DNA of 64,000 bases from Oscillospiraceae bacterium (GTDB lineage Bacteria; Bacillota; Clostridia; UMGS1810), in contig SVJH01000003.1 of the NCBI GenBank assembly GCA_015069095.1, positions 1 to 64,000 on the forward strand. Reading direction: 5' to 3'. Made by a program: the position numbers and the translations under genes. Position 1 is the first letter of the stretch; each line of letters begins with the position of its first letter. The notes below the pieces were generated by a model that was not told where the DNA came from, searched no databases, and was given only the letters and a program-made list of their open reading frames with translations. Positions 54,784 through 62,561 of the stretch are shown in pieces.

Positions 54784-55686
54784 TTATGAAAATTGAATTT
54801 CAAACATTAAATCTTCGGTATTTTGCGGTGAATATTCTATTTCTGCCGAATACATTCTTACAATGTTTTTAAATGAGTCAAAACTTAAATCGTTGCTTTT
54901 TTTAAATATTTCAAGTATTAAATTAAAATTTACAATACAAAATGCAAGATAATGCGAAACTGACAAATCATATGGCTTAACGTACCTATATACAAAGTAA
55001 ACAATAAGTTGCTCAAGTGCAATCTGCCATTTTTCTTCCGATAAAAAAGAAAAGTTTTCGTTTTCTTTCAAATTTTCAAGTAAATTTTTCCAATCATCAG
55101 AAAGTATTTCAAGCGATAGCAAAAACTCTGCCCACTCATCTGTGCTTTTCTCAGGAATAGTTACATCAAATTCTTTTATAAGAGTTTTTATTCTATTTTG
55201 GACTGTTTCACGTCTGTTTTGAAGAATATCAAATATTTTTTGCCTTAAAGTAAAAAATTCATTTTCTACTTGTTCATTTTTGGGTTCAATTTTTGGTTCA
55301 AATTTTGTTTTTTCTTTTTCTTCTAAAATTATATCAACACATGCTTCGCACGAAAGTCCAAGACCAATCTCTTCCCTATCTTCAAACACGTTTGTAAATC
55401 TTGGATGATCTGAGCAAATCTGACATAGCGCATCTTTTCCTAAGTTTATATAAATATCACATAAATTATTTTTATTTAAAAATGGGCATCTTTTATTTTC
55501 ATCCATCAAAAAATGTCCGTTTTCGATTTCTTTTTTTAGTTTCTTCCCAAATTCACCACTGACATTTTTATATTTTTCTTTTGTTTTATCATCTATGTCT
55601 ATTTCCCAGTCAATACAGCATGAATGAGCACAACCGCCCTTTTTACATTCAAATTTATTATAATAACTTGGTGTATAAACTTTCAT
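54784..55686 (-). CDS. fliB: FliB-family (flagellin lysine-N-methylase-like) Cys-rich protein
   Basis: 300 residues with the family's Cys pattern: CKKGGCAHSCCIDWEIDID at the N-terminus, CPFLNKNNLCDIY and LCQICSDHPRF around 65-95, and LSCEACVDIIL near 115. These Cys residues could bind an iron-sulfur or zinc centre. FliB methylates lysines of flagellin in enterobacteria; in Clostridia the family is widespread and the substrate is usually unknown. No flagellar genes are in this window, so the role here is open. The second half is helical and variable. Confidence 0.82.
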   Translation of the reverse strand: MKVYTPSYYNKFECKKGGCAHSCCIDWEIDIDDKTKEKYKNVSGEFGKKLKKEIENGHFLMDENKRCPFLNKNNLCDIYINLGKDALCQICSDHPRFTNVFEDREEIGLGLSCEACVDIILEEKEKTKFEPKIEPKNEQVENEFFTLRQKIFDILQNRRETVQNRIKTLIKEFDVTIPEKSTDEWAEFLLSLEILSDDWKNLLENLKENENFSFLSEEKWQIALEQLIVYFVYRYVKPYDLSVSHYLAFCIVNFNLILEIFKKSNDLSFDSFKNIVRMYSAEIEYSPQNTEDLMFEIQFS

Positions 55687-55747
55687 TTTTTTGCCTTTCG
55701 TTTTTCTTTTTTAAAATTTTAGCATTTTACATACAAAAAGTCAAACA

Positions 55748-55778
55748 AAAAAGACACTCCATAATGGAATGTCTTTTT
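55748..55778 (-). terminator. terminator of the GH4 gene
   Basis: Stem AAAAAGACA-c-TCCAT / ATGGA-a-TGTCTTTTT next to the GH4 stop codon, with a U-rich tail on the minus strand. Confidence 0.82.
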
Positions 55779-55781
55779 ATT

Positions 55782-57104
55782 TTAGTTGTATTTTGGAAGC
55801 CAGTCGCCGTGTGCTTCAATTAAATCATCGCACATTGCAACAATATCGTCAATTGAAAGTTCAGCCGCTGTATGTGGGTCCATCATTGCTGCCTGATAGA
55901 TTTTTTCTTTCTTTTTAGTAACTGCCGCTTCAACTGTCAAAAGTTGCGGGAAAATATTTGAACTGTTCATTGCTGCAAGTTGAGTTGGAAGATTTCCTAT
56001 TACTGTAGGATGTATACCGCATCCGTCAACCATACAAGGAACTTCAACTGTTGCCTCACGCGGAAGATTTGTAATAAGGTTATCATTTAATACGTTTCCG
56101 CCAATTTTATAAGGTGTATTTGTAACCATTGCTTCAAATATTCTTGATGCATACTCCTCACTTCTTGTGTGCTCAAGTTCACCTGAAAGTGCAGAATTTT
56201 TTCTATCTTCCCATTTTTTAATCTGGTCTATACATCTTCTTGGATATTCATCAAGAGGAATATTGTATTTTTCAATAAGTTCTGGGTATTTACTTTTTAT
56301 AAAGAACGGATTATACTCTGCGTTGTGTTCACTGCTTTCTGTGCAGTAGTATCCAAGACGGTTCATATATTCGTATCTTACCATATCGTTATGTATTACT
56401 GATTCATTTTTTTCTTTTGCAAGTTTTTTTGCAAGTGGATACAAATCGTTTCCGTCTTTGTCTTTTGTTTCAAGTAACCATGCCATATGATTTATACCTG
56501 CAATAAGGTCAACACTGTTTCCATCATACTCTGAAAGTCCTAATTTACCAAATAACTGTCTAGAGCAAACCTGAACACTGTGGCAAAGACCTATTGTTTT
56601 TACACCTGTAAATCTTTGCATATAGTTTGAAATCATAGCCATTGGGTTTGTATAGTTTAAAAACCATGCATCAGGACAAACTTCTTCTATATCATGTGCA
56701 AAATCTTCAAGAACAGGAATAGTTCTTAGTGCTCTGAAAATTCCGCCTATACCAAGTGTGTCGCCTATTGTCTGACGAAGACCGTATTTTTTAGGTACTT
56801 CAAAATCTGTAATTGTGCAAGGATCATACCTGCCAACCTGAATTGCATTTACAACAAAACGTGCATTTTTAAGTGCTGCTTTTCTATTTTCAACACCACA
56901 GTATACTGTTATTTTGGCTTTTGAATTATTGTATTTTTTGTTAAGTGCTTCAATAACACATCTTGATTCTTCAAGTCGCTGTGCATCAATATCATAAAGA
57001 GCAATATCAAGATCGTCTTTTAATGAATCACAAAGCATACAGTCGCCAAGTACATTTTTTGCAAATACGGTGCTTCCAGCACCCATAAAAGTAATTTTAG
57101 GCAT
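55782..57104 (-). CDS. GH4 family alpha-glycosidase (MelA/AglA-like)
   Basis: NAD- and metal-dependent glycosidase of 440 residues. The Rossmann start KITFMGAGSTVFAKNVLGD, the NYTNPMAM motif and the metal/specificity motif GLCHSVQ are typical. The CHS type is seen in alpha-galactosidases and alpha-glucosidases that act on non-phosphorylated substrates; GH4 also contains alpha-glucuronidases and galacturonidases, which would suit a xylan degrader, so the sugar is not settled. No signal peptide. The ATG at 57104 follows GGAGGAA. Divergent AraC-type regulator upstream. Confidence 0.88.
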   Translation of the reverse strand: MPKITFMGAGSTVFAKNVLGDCMLCDSLKDDLDIALYDIDAQRLEESRCVIEALNKKYNNSKAKITVYCGVENRKAALKNARFVVNAIQVGRYDPCTITDFEVPKKYGLRQTIGDTLGIGGIFRALRTIPVLEDFAHDIEEVCPDAWFLNYTNPMAMISNYMQRFTGVKTIGLCHSVQVCSRQLFGKLGLSEYDGNSVDLIAGINHMAWLLETKDKDGNDLYPLAKKLAKEKNESVIHNDMVRYEYMNRLGYYCTESSEHNAEYNPFFIKSKYPELIEKYNIPLDEYPRRCIDQIKKWEDRKNSALSGELEHTRSEEYASRIFEAMVTNTPYKIGGNVLNDNLITNLPREATVEVPCMVDGCGIHPTVIGNLPTQLAAMNSSNIFPQLLTVEAAVTKKKEKIYQAAMMDPHTAAELSIDDIVAMCDDLIEAHGDWLPKYN

Positions 57105-57157
57105 AATCAATTCCTCCAACTAATTTGTTATTTAGTGGTTTTATCATAACACAAAAG

Positions 57158-57187
57158 TTGCATAAAATCTATAGATTTATGTTGCAA
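57158..57187. promoter_or_regulatory. palindromic operator candidate between GH4 and araC-type genes
   Basis: Dyad with TTGCATAAA on the left and TTTATGTTGCAA on the right around a perfect 12-base core AATCTATAGATT (57166-57177). It touches the -35 box of the AraC-type gene and lies upstream of the GH4 start. Binding by the AraC-type protein is inference. Confidence 0.55.
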
Positions 57188-57211
57188 TAATTTGTATTTA
57201 TGTGGTATAAT
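57182..57211 (+). promoter_or_regulatory. promoter of the araC-type gene
   Basis: TTGCAA (57182-57187), 18 bases, extended -10 TGGTATAAT (TATAAT 57206-57211). Confidence 0.75.
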
Positions 57212-57228
57212 TCAGTTAGGTGATTTTT

Positions 57229-58032
57229 ATGTATTTTTATAACGTTGATGAAAAAATATTTTCGGATTTATGGCTTTATCACTGCGGAACTCAAAAATGC
57301 AAACCATCTCACAGTTTTGGACCTGCAGTACGTAAACATTATCTTATTCACTTTATCCACTCAGGATGTGGAAAATTTGAATGTAAAGGAAAAACATATA
57401 ATTTAAAACAAGGTCAGGCTTTTCTTATATCACCCGGTGAAGTTACATATTACGAGGCAGATAAAAAAAATCCGTGGCACTATTCGTGGATAGAATTTGG
57501 CGGAATATATGCGCAAAAAGTACTTGAAGAATGTGGACTTAGTCAAATGCCGATTTACACCGCAAAAAGCACAGAAAAACTCGAAGAAAGTTTAAACAGT
57601 TTAGTAAATGTGTGTAACGAAAAAATGGAGCAGCTTGAAATTTCAGGGCTATTACATCTGTTTTTGAATAATCTCATAAAATCATCATCTAATGCTCAAA
57701 AAAACAGATCATCACACTCAAGTGGCGAGTATGTAAAAAAAGCAATAGAATTTATACGACTTAACTACCACAGAAAAGTTACTATTACAGAAATATGCAC
57801 TATTGTTGGTATTGAGCGCTCATATTTGTGTAAAATTTTTAAAGCCCATTACGGAAAAAGTCCGCAAGCATATATTGTTGAATATAAAATGAAAAAAGCT
57901 GCAGATTTAATTAGTGAAATGAATTTAACTGTATCACAAGCCGCACGTTCTGTCGGGTATGAAGACCAAGCGGCGTTTTCAAAGCTTTTTAAAATGTATT
58001 TTGGATACAGCCCAAGTAAAATAAAAAAATAA
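57229..58032 (+). CDS. AraC family transcriptional regulator
   Basis: 267 residues. The N-terminal cupin-type sugar-sensing domain has HFIHSGCGKFECKGKTYNLKQGQAFLISPGEVTYYEAD; the C-terminus has two helix-turn-helix units (VTITEICTIVGIERSYLCKIFKAHYGKSPQAYI and VSQAARSVGYEDQAAFSKLFKMYFGYSPSK). The start at 57229 follows AGGTGA. It is divergent from the GH4 glycosidase gene and probably activates it when the sugar is present. Confidence 0.92.
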   Translation: MYFYNVDEKIFSDLWLYHCGTQKCKPSHSFGPAVRKHYLIHFIHSGCGKFECKGKTYNLKQGQAFLISPGEVTYYEADKKNPWHYSWIEFGGIYAQKVLEECGLSQMPIYTAKSTEKLEESLNSLVNVCNEKMEQLEISGLLHLFLNNLIKSSSNAQKNRSSHSSGEYVKKAIEFIRLNYHRKVTITEICTIVGIERSYLCKIFKAHYGKSPQAYIVEYKMKKAADLISEMNLTVSQAARSVGYEDQAAFSKLFKMYFGYSPSKIKK

Positions 58033-58049
58033 AACATTTAGTAAAAAAT

Positions 58050-58112
58050 CCTACTTTTTTTGTAAAAAAAGTAGGCAAAAAAACTTATATATGCAAAAGC
58101 ATACGCTTTTGC
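58050..58112 (+). repeat. composite hairpin repeat, copy D
   Basis: CCTACTTTTTTT / AAAAAAAGTAGG hairpin (58050-58075), linker CAAAAAAACTTATATAT, then GCAAAAGC-atac-GCTTTTGC (58093-58112). Same orientation as copy A. Confidence 0.75.
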
Positions 58113-58127
58113 AAAAATTAAAAAAAC

Positions 58128-58158
58128 AAGGTATCTTCACTAAAATTGAAGATACCTT
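58128..58158 (+). terminator. terminator of the araC-type gene
   Basis: Stem AAGGTATCTTC / GAAGATACCTT with a nine-base loop and a T-rich tail. Confidence 0.82.
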
Positions 58159-58172
58159 TATTTTTATCTTTG

Positions 58173-58251
58173 GCAAAACGATAGTTTTGCTATTGTCAGT
58201 TTTTCGCTCAGCCTTTTTTCAAAAAGGCTGACGGGTGTGGGCGGCGCCCAC
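58173..58251 (-). repeat. composite hairpin repeat, copy E
   Basis: Inverted relative to copy D. Hairpins GCAAAAC-gata-GTTTTGC (58173-58190), CAGCCTTTTT / AAAAAGGCTG (58209-58230) and GTGGGC-ggc-GCCCAC (58237-58251). The last one matches the first hairpin of copy A, including the following ACCC when read on the minus strand. It lies just after the xylanase stop codon. Confidence 0.75.
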
Positions 58252-58269
58252 TTTTATAATACTTCTAAC

Positions 58270-61224
58270 TTACTTAACAACAATTTCAATTGTGTTGTTG
58301 TTTCCTTTGTAGCAAGGAACATCTACTGATACAGTTTTGCCGTTTGCTGTTGCAGTTACTGTGTAATCGCCAAAATAACCTTTTACATTAAATTCGCCGT
58401 TTGCATCAGTTTTACCAGCTTCTTTTGTCCACCATTTATTGTAGAATAAATCCTGGAATACTTTTCCTGATGGTTTAATTGTCCAGTCATATTCATACAT
58501 AATTCTGTCTGTTTTTGTTTTTGAACTCCAGTCGCGGTGTCCCCAAAGCTGAATATATTCAACATTTTCACAAGCAAAGTAAGCGATAAGAGCATCTCTT
58601 ACAAGGTTACCCTGATAGTTCTGGTCTTCCCCTATTGTACCTGTGTCAAATTCTGTAATGTGAATTGGTTTTCCTGCTTTTGAAAGTTCATCAAGACGTT
58701 TTACTATATTTTCAGGTGTTGTTGTATAACCTGTGTGTCCCTGGTCGCCTATGATATCAAAATCAAGGTTTTCTACTGCCCACCAGAAGAAAGGTCCTTG
58801 TGTTTCTTCCCAAAGTACGCTTCCCGGTGTTGTCCAACCATCTGTTAGAAGAAGTTTTGCATGAGGAAGTGCTTCTCTTGCATATTTATACCAGTTAACA
58901 AGCACTTCTTTACCATGAACATTTTTAATTGTCTGATTAGAAGGTGTAGCAAGTCTTCCACCGTCTTCGTTTGATACATCCCAGTAGTTAATTATAGGAA
59001 GGTTTTTACCAATCCATTCAAAATGTGCTTTTACTTCAGCATCAAGCGCATCTTTGTCGTTTAATACATCAAGATATGTACCAATTTTTGTATTTTTATA
59101 TTCAGGAAGATTTGGTACGTTTTCGCCTGGGTCTGTATCCCAGATAAGTGCGTGGCCTTTTAAAGCTTTATTCATACCGTTTGCTTTAGCCCATTCGTAA
59201 ATTTTAGGAACTTCTGTGTATGTGATCTGCTGAGTTTGGTCTTCAAACATTCTGTGAAGTCCGCCTTCTGTACCTAATGAGTTAAAGTTTTCAACAACGC
59301 TTTTTCTGTACTGTTCGTTGTCCATATATGTTTTTGTATCTGTAGCACCTGCCATAGAAAGCATAATTTCGTGTTCATACATTTCTACTTTAACATCTGC
59401 ATTTGGAATGATATTTCCGTTTTCGTCTTTAACGATAACTTTAATATCTCCCCTTCTTACCTGTTCAATGCGTGCAAGAGCGTCTTTTCTCCACTGAGCA
59501 TCTTCCTCGCAACCTTCGTAAGAACCATAAGAGTTAGGCATATCATTTAATGTATATTTTTTGCCGTAGTTAATAACTTCAAATCCACCGATTTCAACAA
59601 CCTGATTGTAAATGCCAGGGTTAAATCCGATGTCTATTCCTTCTCCGCAATATGCATGAGTTGTCTGAAGCGGAAGATAAAGTGTGCTCCAACCGTCTGA
59701 ACACATAGCTTTTGTTCTTGCCCCGCCACTTCTGTTCTTTGTATTTATAAACGACATCTCAAATGCGCCCATTTTTGTATCGATATCGCCGCCTGATACT
59801 CTTCTGATATATGCTTTAATTAAAAATACATCATCATCTTCATATTTATCACTTACAAAGTATTCAGGATAAATTCTGAAGTTCATTTTCCATGTTGCAG
59901 ATGGAACTTTATTTACTGTAAATCTTAATACTTTTGTAAAACCAATACCGTCTGTAACTTCTGCCATTTCGTACGCGCCGTACTCTTCAATGCCTTCTGT
60001 TGTAAATTTAGAATCAAATACTGCTTCTTCGCCAAGTACTTTAACGCCGCCTTCAAGTTTTGAATAAACTACATCGGCTGCTTCAGGCATTGGGAAGTAT
60101 AAAAGATCATCAATTCTGTTTGATTTTTCAAATTTTGTAGGAACAGGTCTTTTATCTGTTGGATTTGCAAGTACGTTTGGAATACCTGCTGTTGAAGTTG
60201 TAACTTTAACTTCTTCTTTAATCTCTGTTTTTCCTAACTGTTCAACCAAAATGTCATCAATATATAGAACATCGATTGCTTCATTTACTTCAATTGAAAG
60301 CATACCAATTTGGAAATCTGATGCGTTTAGCGCATCAATAGTATAATCAAACTCTACTTTTGTCCATTCATTTGCATTAAGATCTGCGCCAATTACTGCT
60401 TTACCGCCAATTACGCCTTCTTTATAATACTGTGTTTCGTAGCTTTTATCCATTGCATCTGTATGAGCAGCTGCAAGCATACCAACCATAATATGACCTG
60501 CTGTTTTTGCTTTTAAGTACAATGTAATTTTGTACTGGTTGCCAATCATATCTTCTGTTATAGGACCATTGCCGAAAGTATTGAAAAATTTAACTCTTGA
60601 CTGTTTAAGGGCAACATTTTCCATTTTTAGTGATTTACCACTACCTGAAGTGTGGTCTTCTTCAGACGAAATTGAAAGCGCAAGCTTTGAGCCACCGCCA
60701 CCACCTACTCTGCCGTCGAACTTGTCAGAGTATGTAACATTTTCGTTGTCTTTTGTAATTAGAAACTCTGCTTCATCGTCAAAAGTTCTAACGTTATTTT
60801 TTGCCAAATCAACTGTAACAGTTTTTGTAGCGTCTTCCCAACCAACATTTGCACCAAGAGATTCAGAAATAAATCTTACAGGAACAAGTGTTCTTGAGTT
60901 AACAATCTGAGCAGGAACATCAAGTGTAACGTCTTTTCCGTTTACTTTTGCAACTGTGTTGTTAATCTGAAGTGATACTGTTTTTTCGCTAAGTTTTCCA
61001 CTTGCTGTTTTTGTGGCATCATCCCATTCTACAGTTGCACCAAGTGCTTCAAAAATTGCACGAAGCGGAACAAGTGTTCTGCCTTCTACTATAATTGGAT
61101 TTTGGTCCATCGTAAGTGTGTTTCCATTTACTATCACTTTAATTTCAGTTTCTGCAAACACGTTAAATGAAAAACACGAAACTACCATTAAAATTGATAG
61201 TACCAGACATAAAAGTTTTTTCAT
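58270..61224 (-). CDS. secreted stalk-domain GH10 endo-xylanase
   Basis: 984 residues. A signal peptide (1-25, ending NVFAE) precedes a copper-amine-oxidase-type stalk at 27-150 with GRTLVPLRAIFEALGATVEWDD and RTLVPVRFISESLGANVGWED. Then come a carbohydrate-binding-like module (about 160-335), a second beta-rich module (about 365-590) and the GH10 barrel with GHALIWD, acid/base Glu in YWDVSNED and nucleophile Glu in HITEFDTG. A C-terminal beta-sandwich starts ANGEFNVKGYFGDYTVTA. It would cut xylan at the cell surface. Its last 620 residues parallel the signal-less enzyme at 27407-29257. Confidence 0.9.
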   Translation of the reverse strand: MKKLLCLVLSILMVVSCFSFNVFAETEIKVIVNGNTLTMDQNPIIVEGRTLVPLRAIFEALGATVEWDDATKTASGKLSEKTVSLQINNTVAKVNGKDVTLDVPAQIVNSRTLVPVRFISESLGANVGWEDATKTVTVDLAKNNVRTFDDEAEFLITKDNENVTYSDKFDGRVGGGGGSKLALSISSEEDHTSGSGKSLKMENVALKQSRVKFFNTFGNGPITEDMIGNQYKITLYLKAKTAGHIMVGMLAAAHTDAMDKSYETQYYKEGVIGGKAVIGADLNANEWTKVEFDYTIDALNASDFQIGMLSIEVNEAIDVLYIDDILVEQLGKTEIKEEVKVTTSTAGIPNVLANPTDKRPVPTKFEKSNRIDDLLYFPMPEAADVVYSKLEGGVKVLGEEAVFDSKFTTEGIEEYGAYEMAEVTDGIGFTKVLRFTVNKVPSATWKMNFRIYPEYFVSDKYEDDDVFLIKAYIRRVSGGDIDTKMGAFEMSFINTKNRSGGARTKAMCSDGWSTLYLPLQTTHAYCGEGIDIGFNPGIYNQVVEIGGFEVINYGKKYTLNDMPNSYGSYEGCEEDAQWRKDALARIEQVRRGDIKVIVKDENGNIIPNADVKVEMYEHEIMLSMAGATDTKTYMDNEQYRKSVVENFNSLGTEGGLHRMFEDQTQQITYTEVPKIYEWAKANGMNKALKGHALIWDTDPGENVPNLPEYKNTKIGTYLDVLNDKDALDAEVKAHFEWIGKNLPIINYWDVSNEDGGRLATPSNQTIKNVHGKEVLVNWYKYAREALPHAKLLLTDGWTTPGSVLWEETQGPFFWWAVENLDFDIIGDQGHTGYTTTPENIVKRLDELSKAGKPIHITEFDTGTIGEDQNYQGNLVRDALIAYFACENVEYIQLWGHRDWSSKTKTDRIMYEYDWTIKPSGKVFQDLFYNKWWTKEAGKTDANGEFNVKGYFGDYTVTATANGKTVSVDVPCYKGNNNTIEIVVK

Positions 61225-61276
61225 AATTTTCTCCTTTTCTTATTTATGTATTTATTGTATAAAACAACACACATAT

Positions 61277-61282
61277 ATTATA
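61277..61282 (-). promoter_or_regulatory. extended -10 promoter of the stalk-GH10 gene
   Basis: TGTTATAAT on the minus strand, an extended -10 element with no good -35; about 50 bases upstream of the start. Confidence 0.55.
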
Positions 61283-61335
61283 ACATACAAATATGTCGTG
61301 ATTCTACTCTTTTTTTGTCTAATTTAATACTTTTT

Positions 61336-62037
61336 TTATTCTTTTTTTGCACTCTTTGACTGTTTTTTCTCCCTTTTTTTCCAACTTATAAATCCGTAAA
61401 TATCGTTTACAAAAAACATCAAAAAGCACATTATCATAGGAAGATATGTTATATTTTCAATACTTGCAAGTATCCAAAGTACAATAAGAACAATGTCATT
61501 TAATGAATATGCAATTGCATAGTATGAATTTCTGTAAAGCATTAAATATGATGCTAAAAAACTTGTTGTAATAGATATTGTACTGAAAAATAAATTTGGT
61601 GTATCAAGTATTTTTAATATATAGTAAAAAATCCACGTTACAATAAAACTTAAAACTACCATCATTATTTTTTGCTTTTTTGTAAGGTAATGGATTTTTA
61701 CTTCGTCCTTCCCTTTTTCATATGGATTTTTAATCCATGTAACTATGCTCATTATTGCGATTGGCATTGTCATTCCAAGATATGTTATCATTTCGCCATA
61801 ATATTTAAATTCATACGAAGTTATAGCATATAAGATACTGAAAACAACAGTAAGGATTTGTCCCCATACATTTCCTTTTGCCAAAAATATGAGTGCCGTA
61901 ACACCAATCAGTGTCCCTAAAAGTGTTGATGGAAGTACACTCCCCGCAAGTATGTTTGATATTCCTACTATTAAAAGAGATATTATCCATAATGTCCATT
62001 CCCTTTTTTTGAGTGTTGAAAACGGATTGCTTATCAT
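61336..62037 (-). CDS. pnuC: PnuC-type nicotinamide riboside / vitamin transporter
   Basis: 233-residue membrane protein with seven hydrophobic segments. KGNVWGQILTVVFSILYAITSYEFKYYGEMITYLGMTMPIAI is the core PnuC signature, and later YRNSYYAIAYSLNDIVLIVLW supplies the conserved Asn-Asp. PnuC members carry nicotinamide riboside by facilitated diffusion; relatives carry thiamine (PnuT) or riboflavin (PnuX), so the vitamin is not certain. A strong AGGAGG precedes the ATG, and the gene is transcribed through a leader of about 370 bases with long-range pairing, implying RNA-level control. Confidence 0.88.
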   Translation of the reverse strand: MISNPFSTLKKREWTLWIISLLIVGISNILAGSVLPSTLLGTLIGVTALIFLAKGNVWGQILTVVFSILYAITSYEFKYYGEMITYLGMTMPIAIMSIVTWIKNPYEKGKDEVKIHYLTKKQKIMMVVLSFIVTWIFYYILKILDTPNLFFSTISITTSFLASYLMLYRNSYYAIAYSLNDIVLIVLWILASIENITYLPMIMCFLMFFVNDIYGFISWKKREKKQSKSAKKE

Positions 62038-62049
62038 ATTTTCCTCCTT

Positions 62050-62415
62050 AAAAAAACACTCGCAAACATATCTTCTAAGACTTAGCCTTACAGTAATTAT
62101 CTGAATCTGCCTTAAAATGCGTAATTTCGGTATCTTTGCGTTTGTCGTCCTCGACAGGCAAATAAAGCCTGCCCACGTCCTCCGCGCTCAAATCTACTCA
62201 AAATTACATCATTTTTAGGTCTATGAATTTTAGATGAGATGATTTTTGTCAGAACAAGGAAAAAGCAGAACTAATCCTTTGCGGATTTGTGAGCATTTTG
62301 ACGCTGTTATGACGCAAATCATCCACATAAAATCAGGTTCATATAGTTACTTTAAGGCTAACGATATGTTCACGAGTGCCAGTGCACTATTCTACCCGGT
62401 GGCAGTTAAATATTC
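62050..62415 (-). ncRNA. structured leader RNA of pnuC, class unknown
   Basis: On the minus strand, transcription from the promoter at 62423-62451 gives a leader of about 370 bases. The segment 62334-62377 pairs with 62058-62110 (28 positions with four mismatches, then an asymmetric bulge, then about 15 more pairs), closing a domain of some 320 bases. Inside are a stem near 62155-62175 (GGCAGGC / GCCTGTC), a stem GTAATTTTG / CGAAATTAC and a small hairpin ATCC-gcaa-AGGAT. A TGCCA/TGGCA hairpin (62377-62404) precedes the domain. The domain is followed by seven U and then the Shine-Dalgarno sequence. It matches no riboswitch class I can name. Confidence 0.6.
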
Positions 62416-62422
62416 TTTCTCA

Positions 62423-62451
62423 ATTATATATACTTATATAGAATTTGTCAA
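62423..62451 (-). promoter_or_regulatory. sigma-A promoter of the pnuC leader
   Basis: Perfect consensus TTGACA (62446-62451), 17 bases, TATAAT (62423-62428) on the minus strand. The remaining 62452-62561 region before the oxidoreductase gene shows no clear element. Confidence 0.88.
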
Positions 62452-62561
62452 TACATTTTATTTTGTTTCATTTGTGTAATTAAATGATTTCTTTTGTGCA
62501 AGTATTCCTAACCTTTTTGTGATAAACTATATTTAACAAGATTTTTTGGAGGCGTTACTTA

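Noticed and set aside
62120-62200. glmS ribozyme or c-di-GMP riboswitch (GCGC, GAGGACG, ACGCAAAG pieces)
   Set aside because: Individual words match but their order and the conserved core do not, and the gene is not glmS or a c-di-GMP target.
62281-62335. Tetrahydrofolate riboswitch (GTGGATGATTTGCGT on the minus strand)
   Set aside because: Only about 15 bases resemble the class; the downstream conserved pseudoknot parts and the 3' half are not found.
62328-62380. TPP riboswitch (GAACCTGAT on the minus strand before pnuC)
   Set aside because: The short match is real, but the conserved CTGAGA element and the CCAGCG-AGGGA end are missing, and GAACCTGA is part of the long-range stem.
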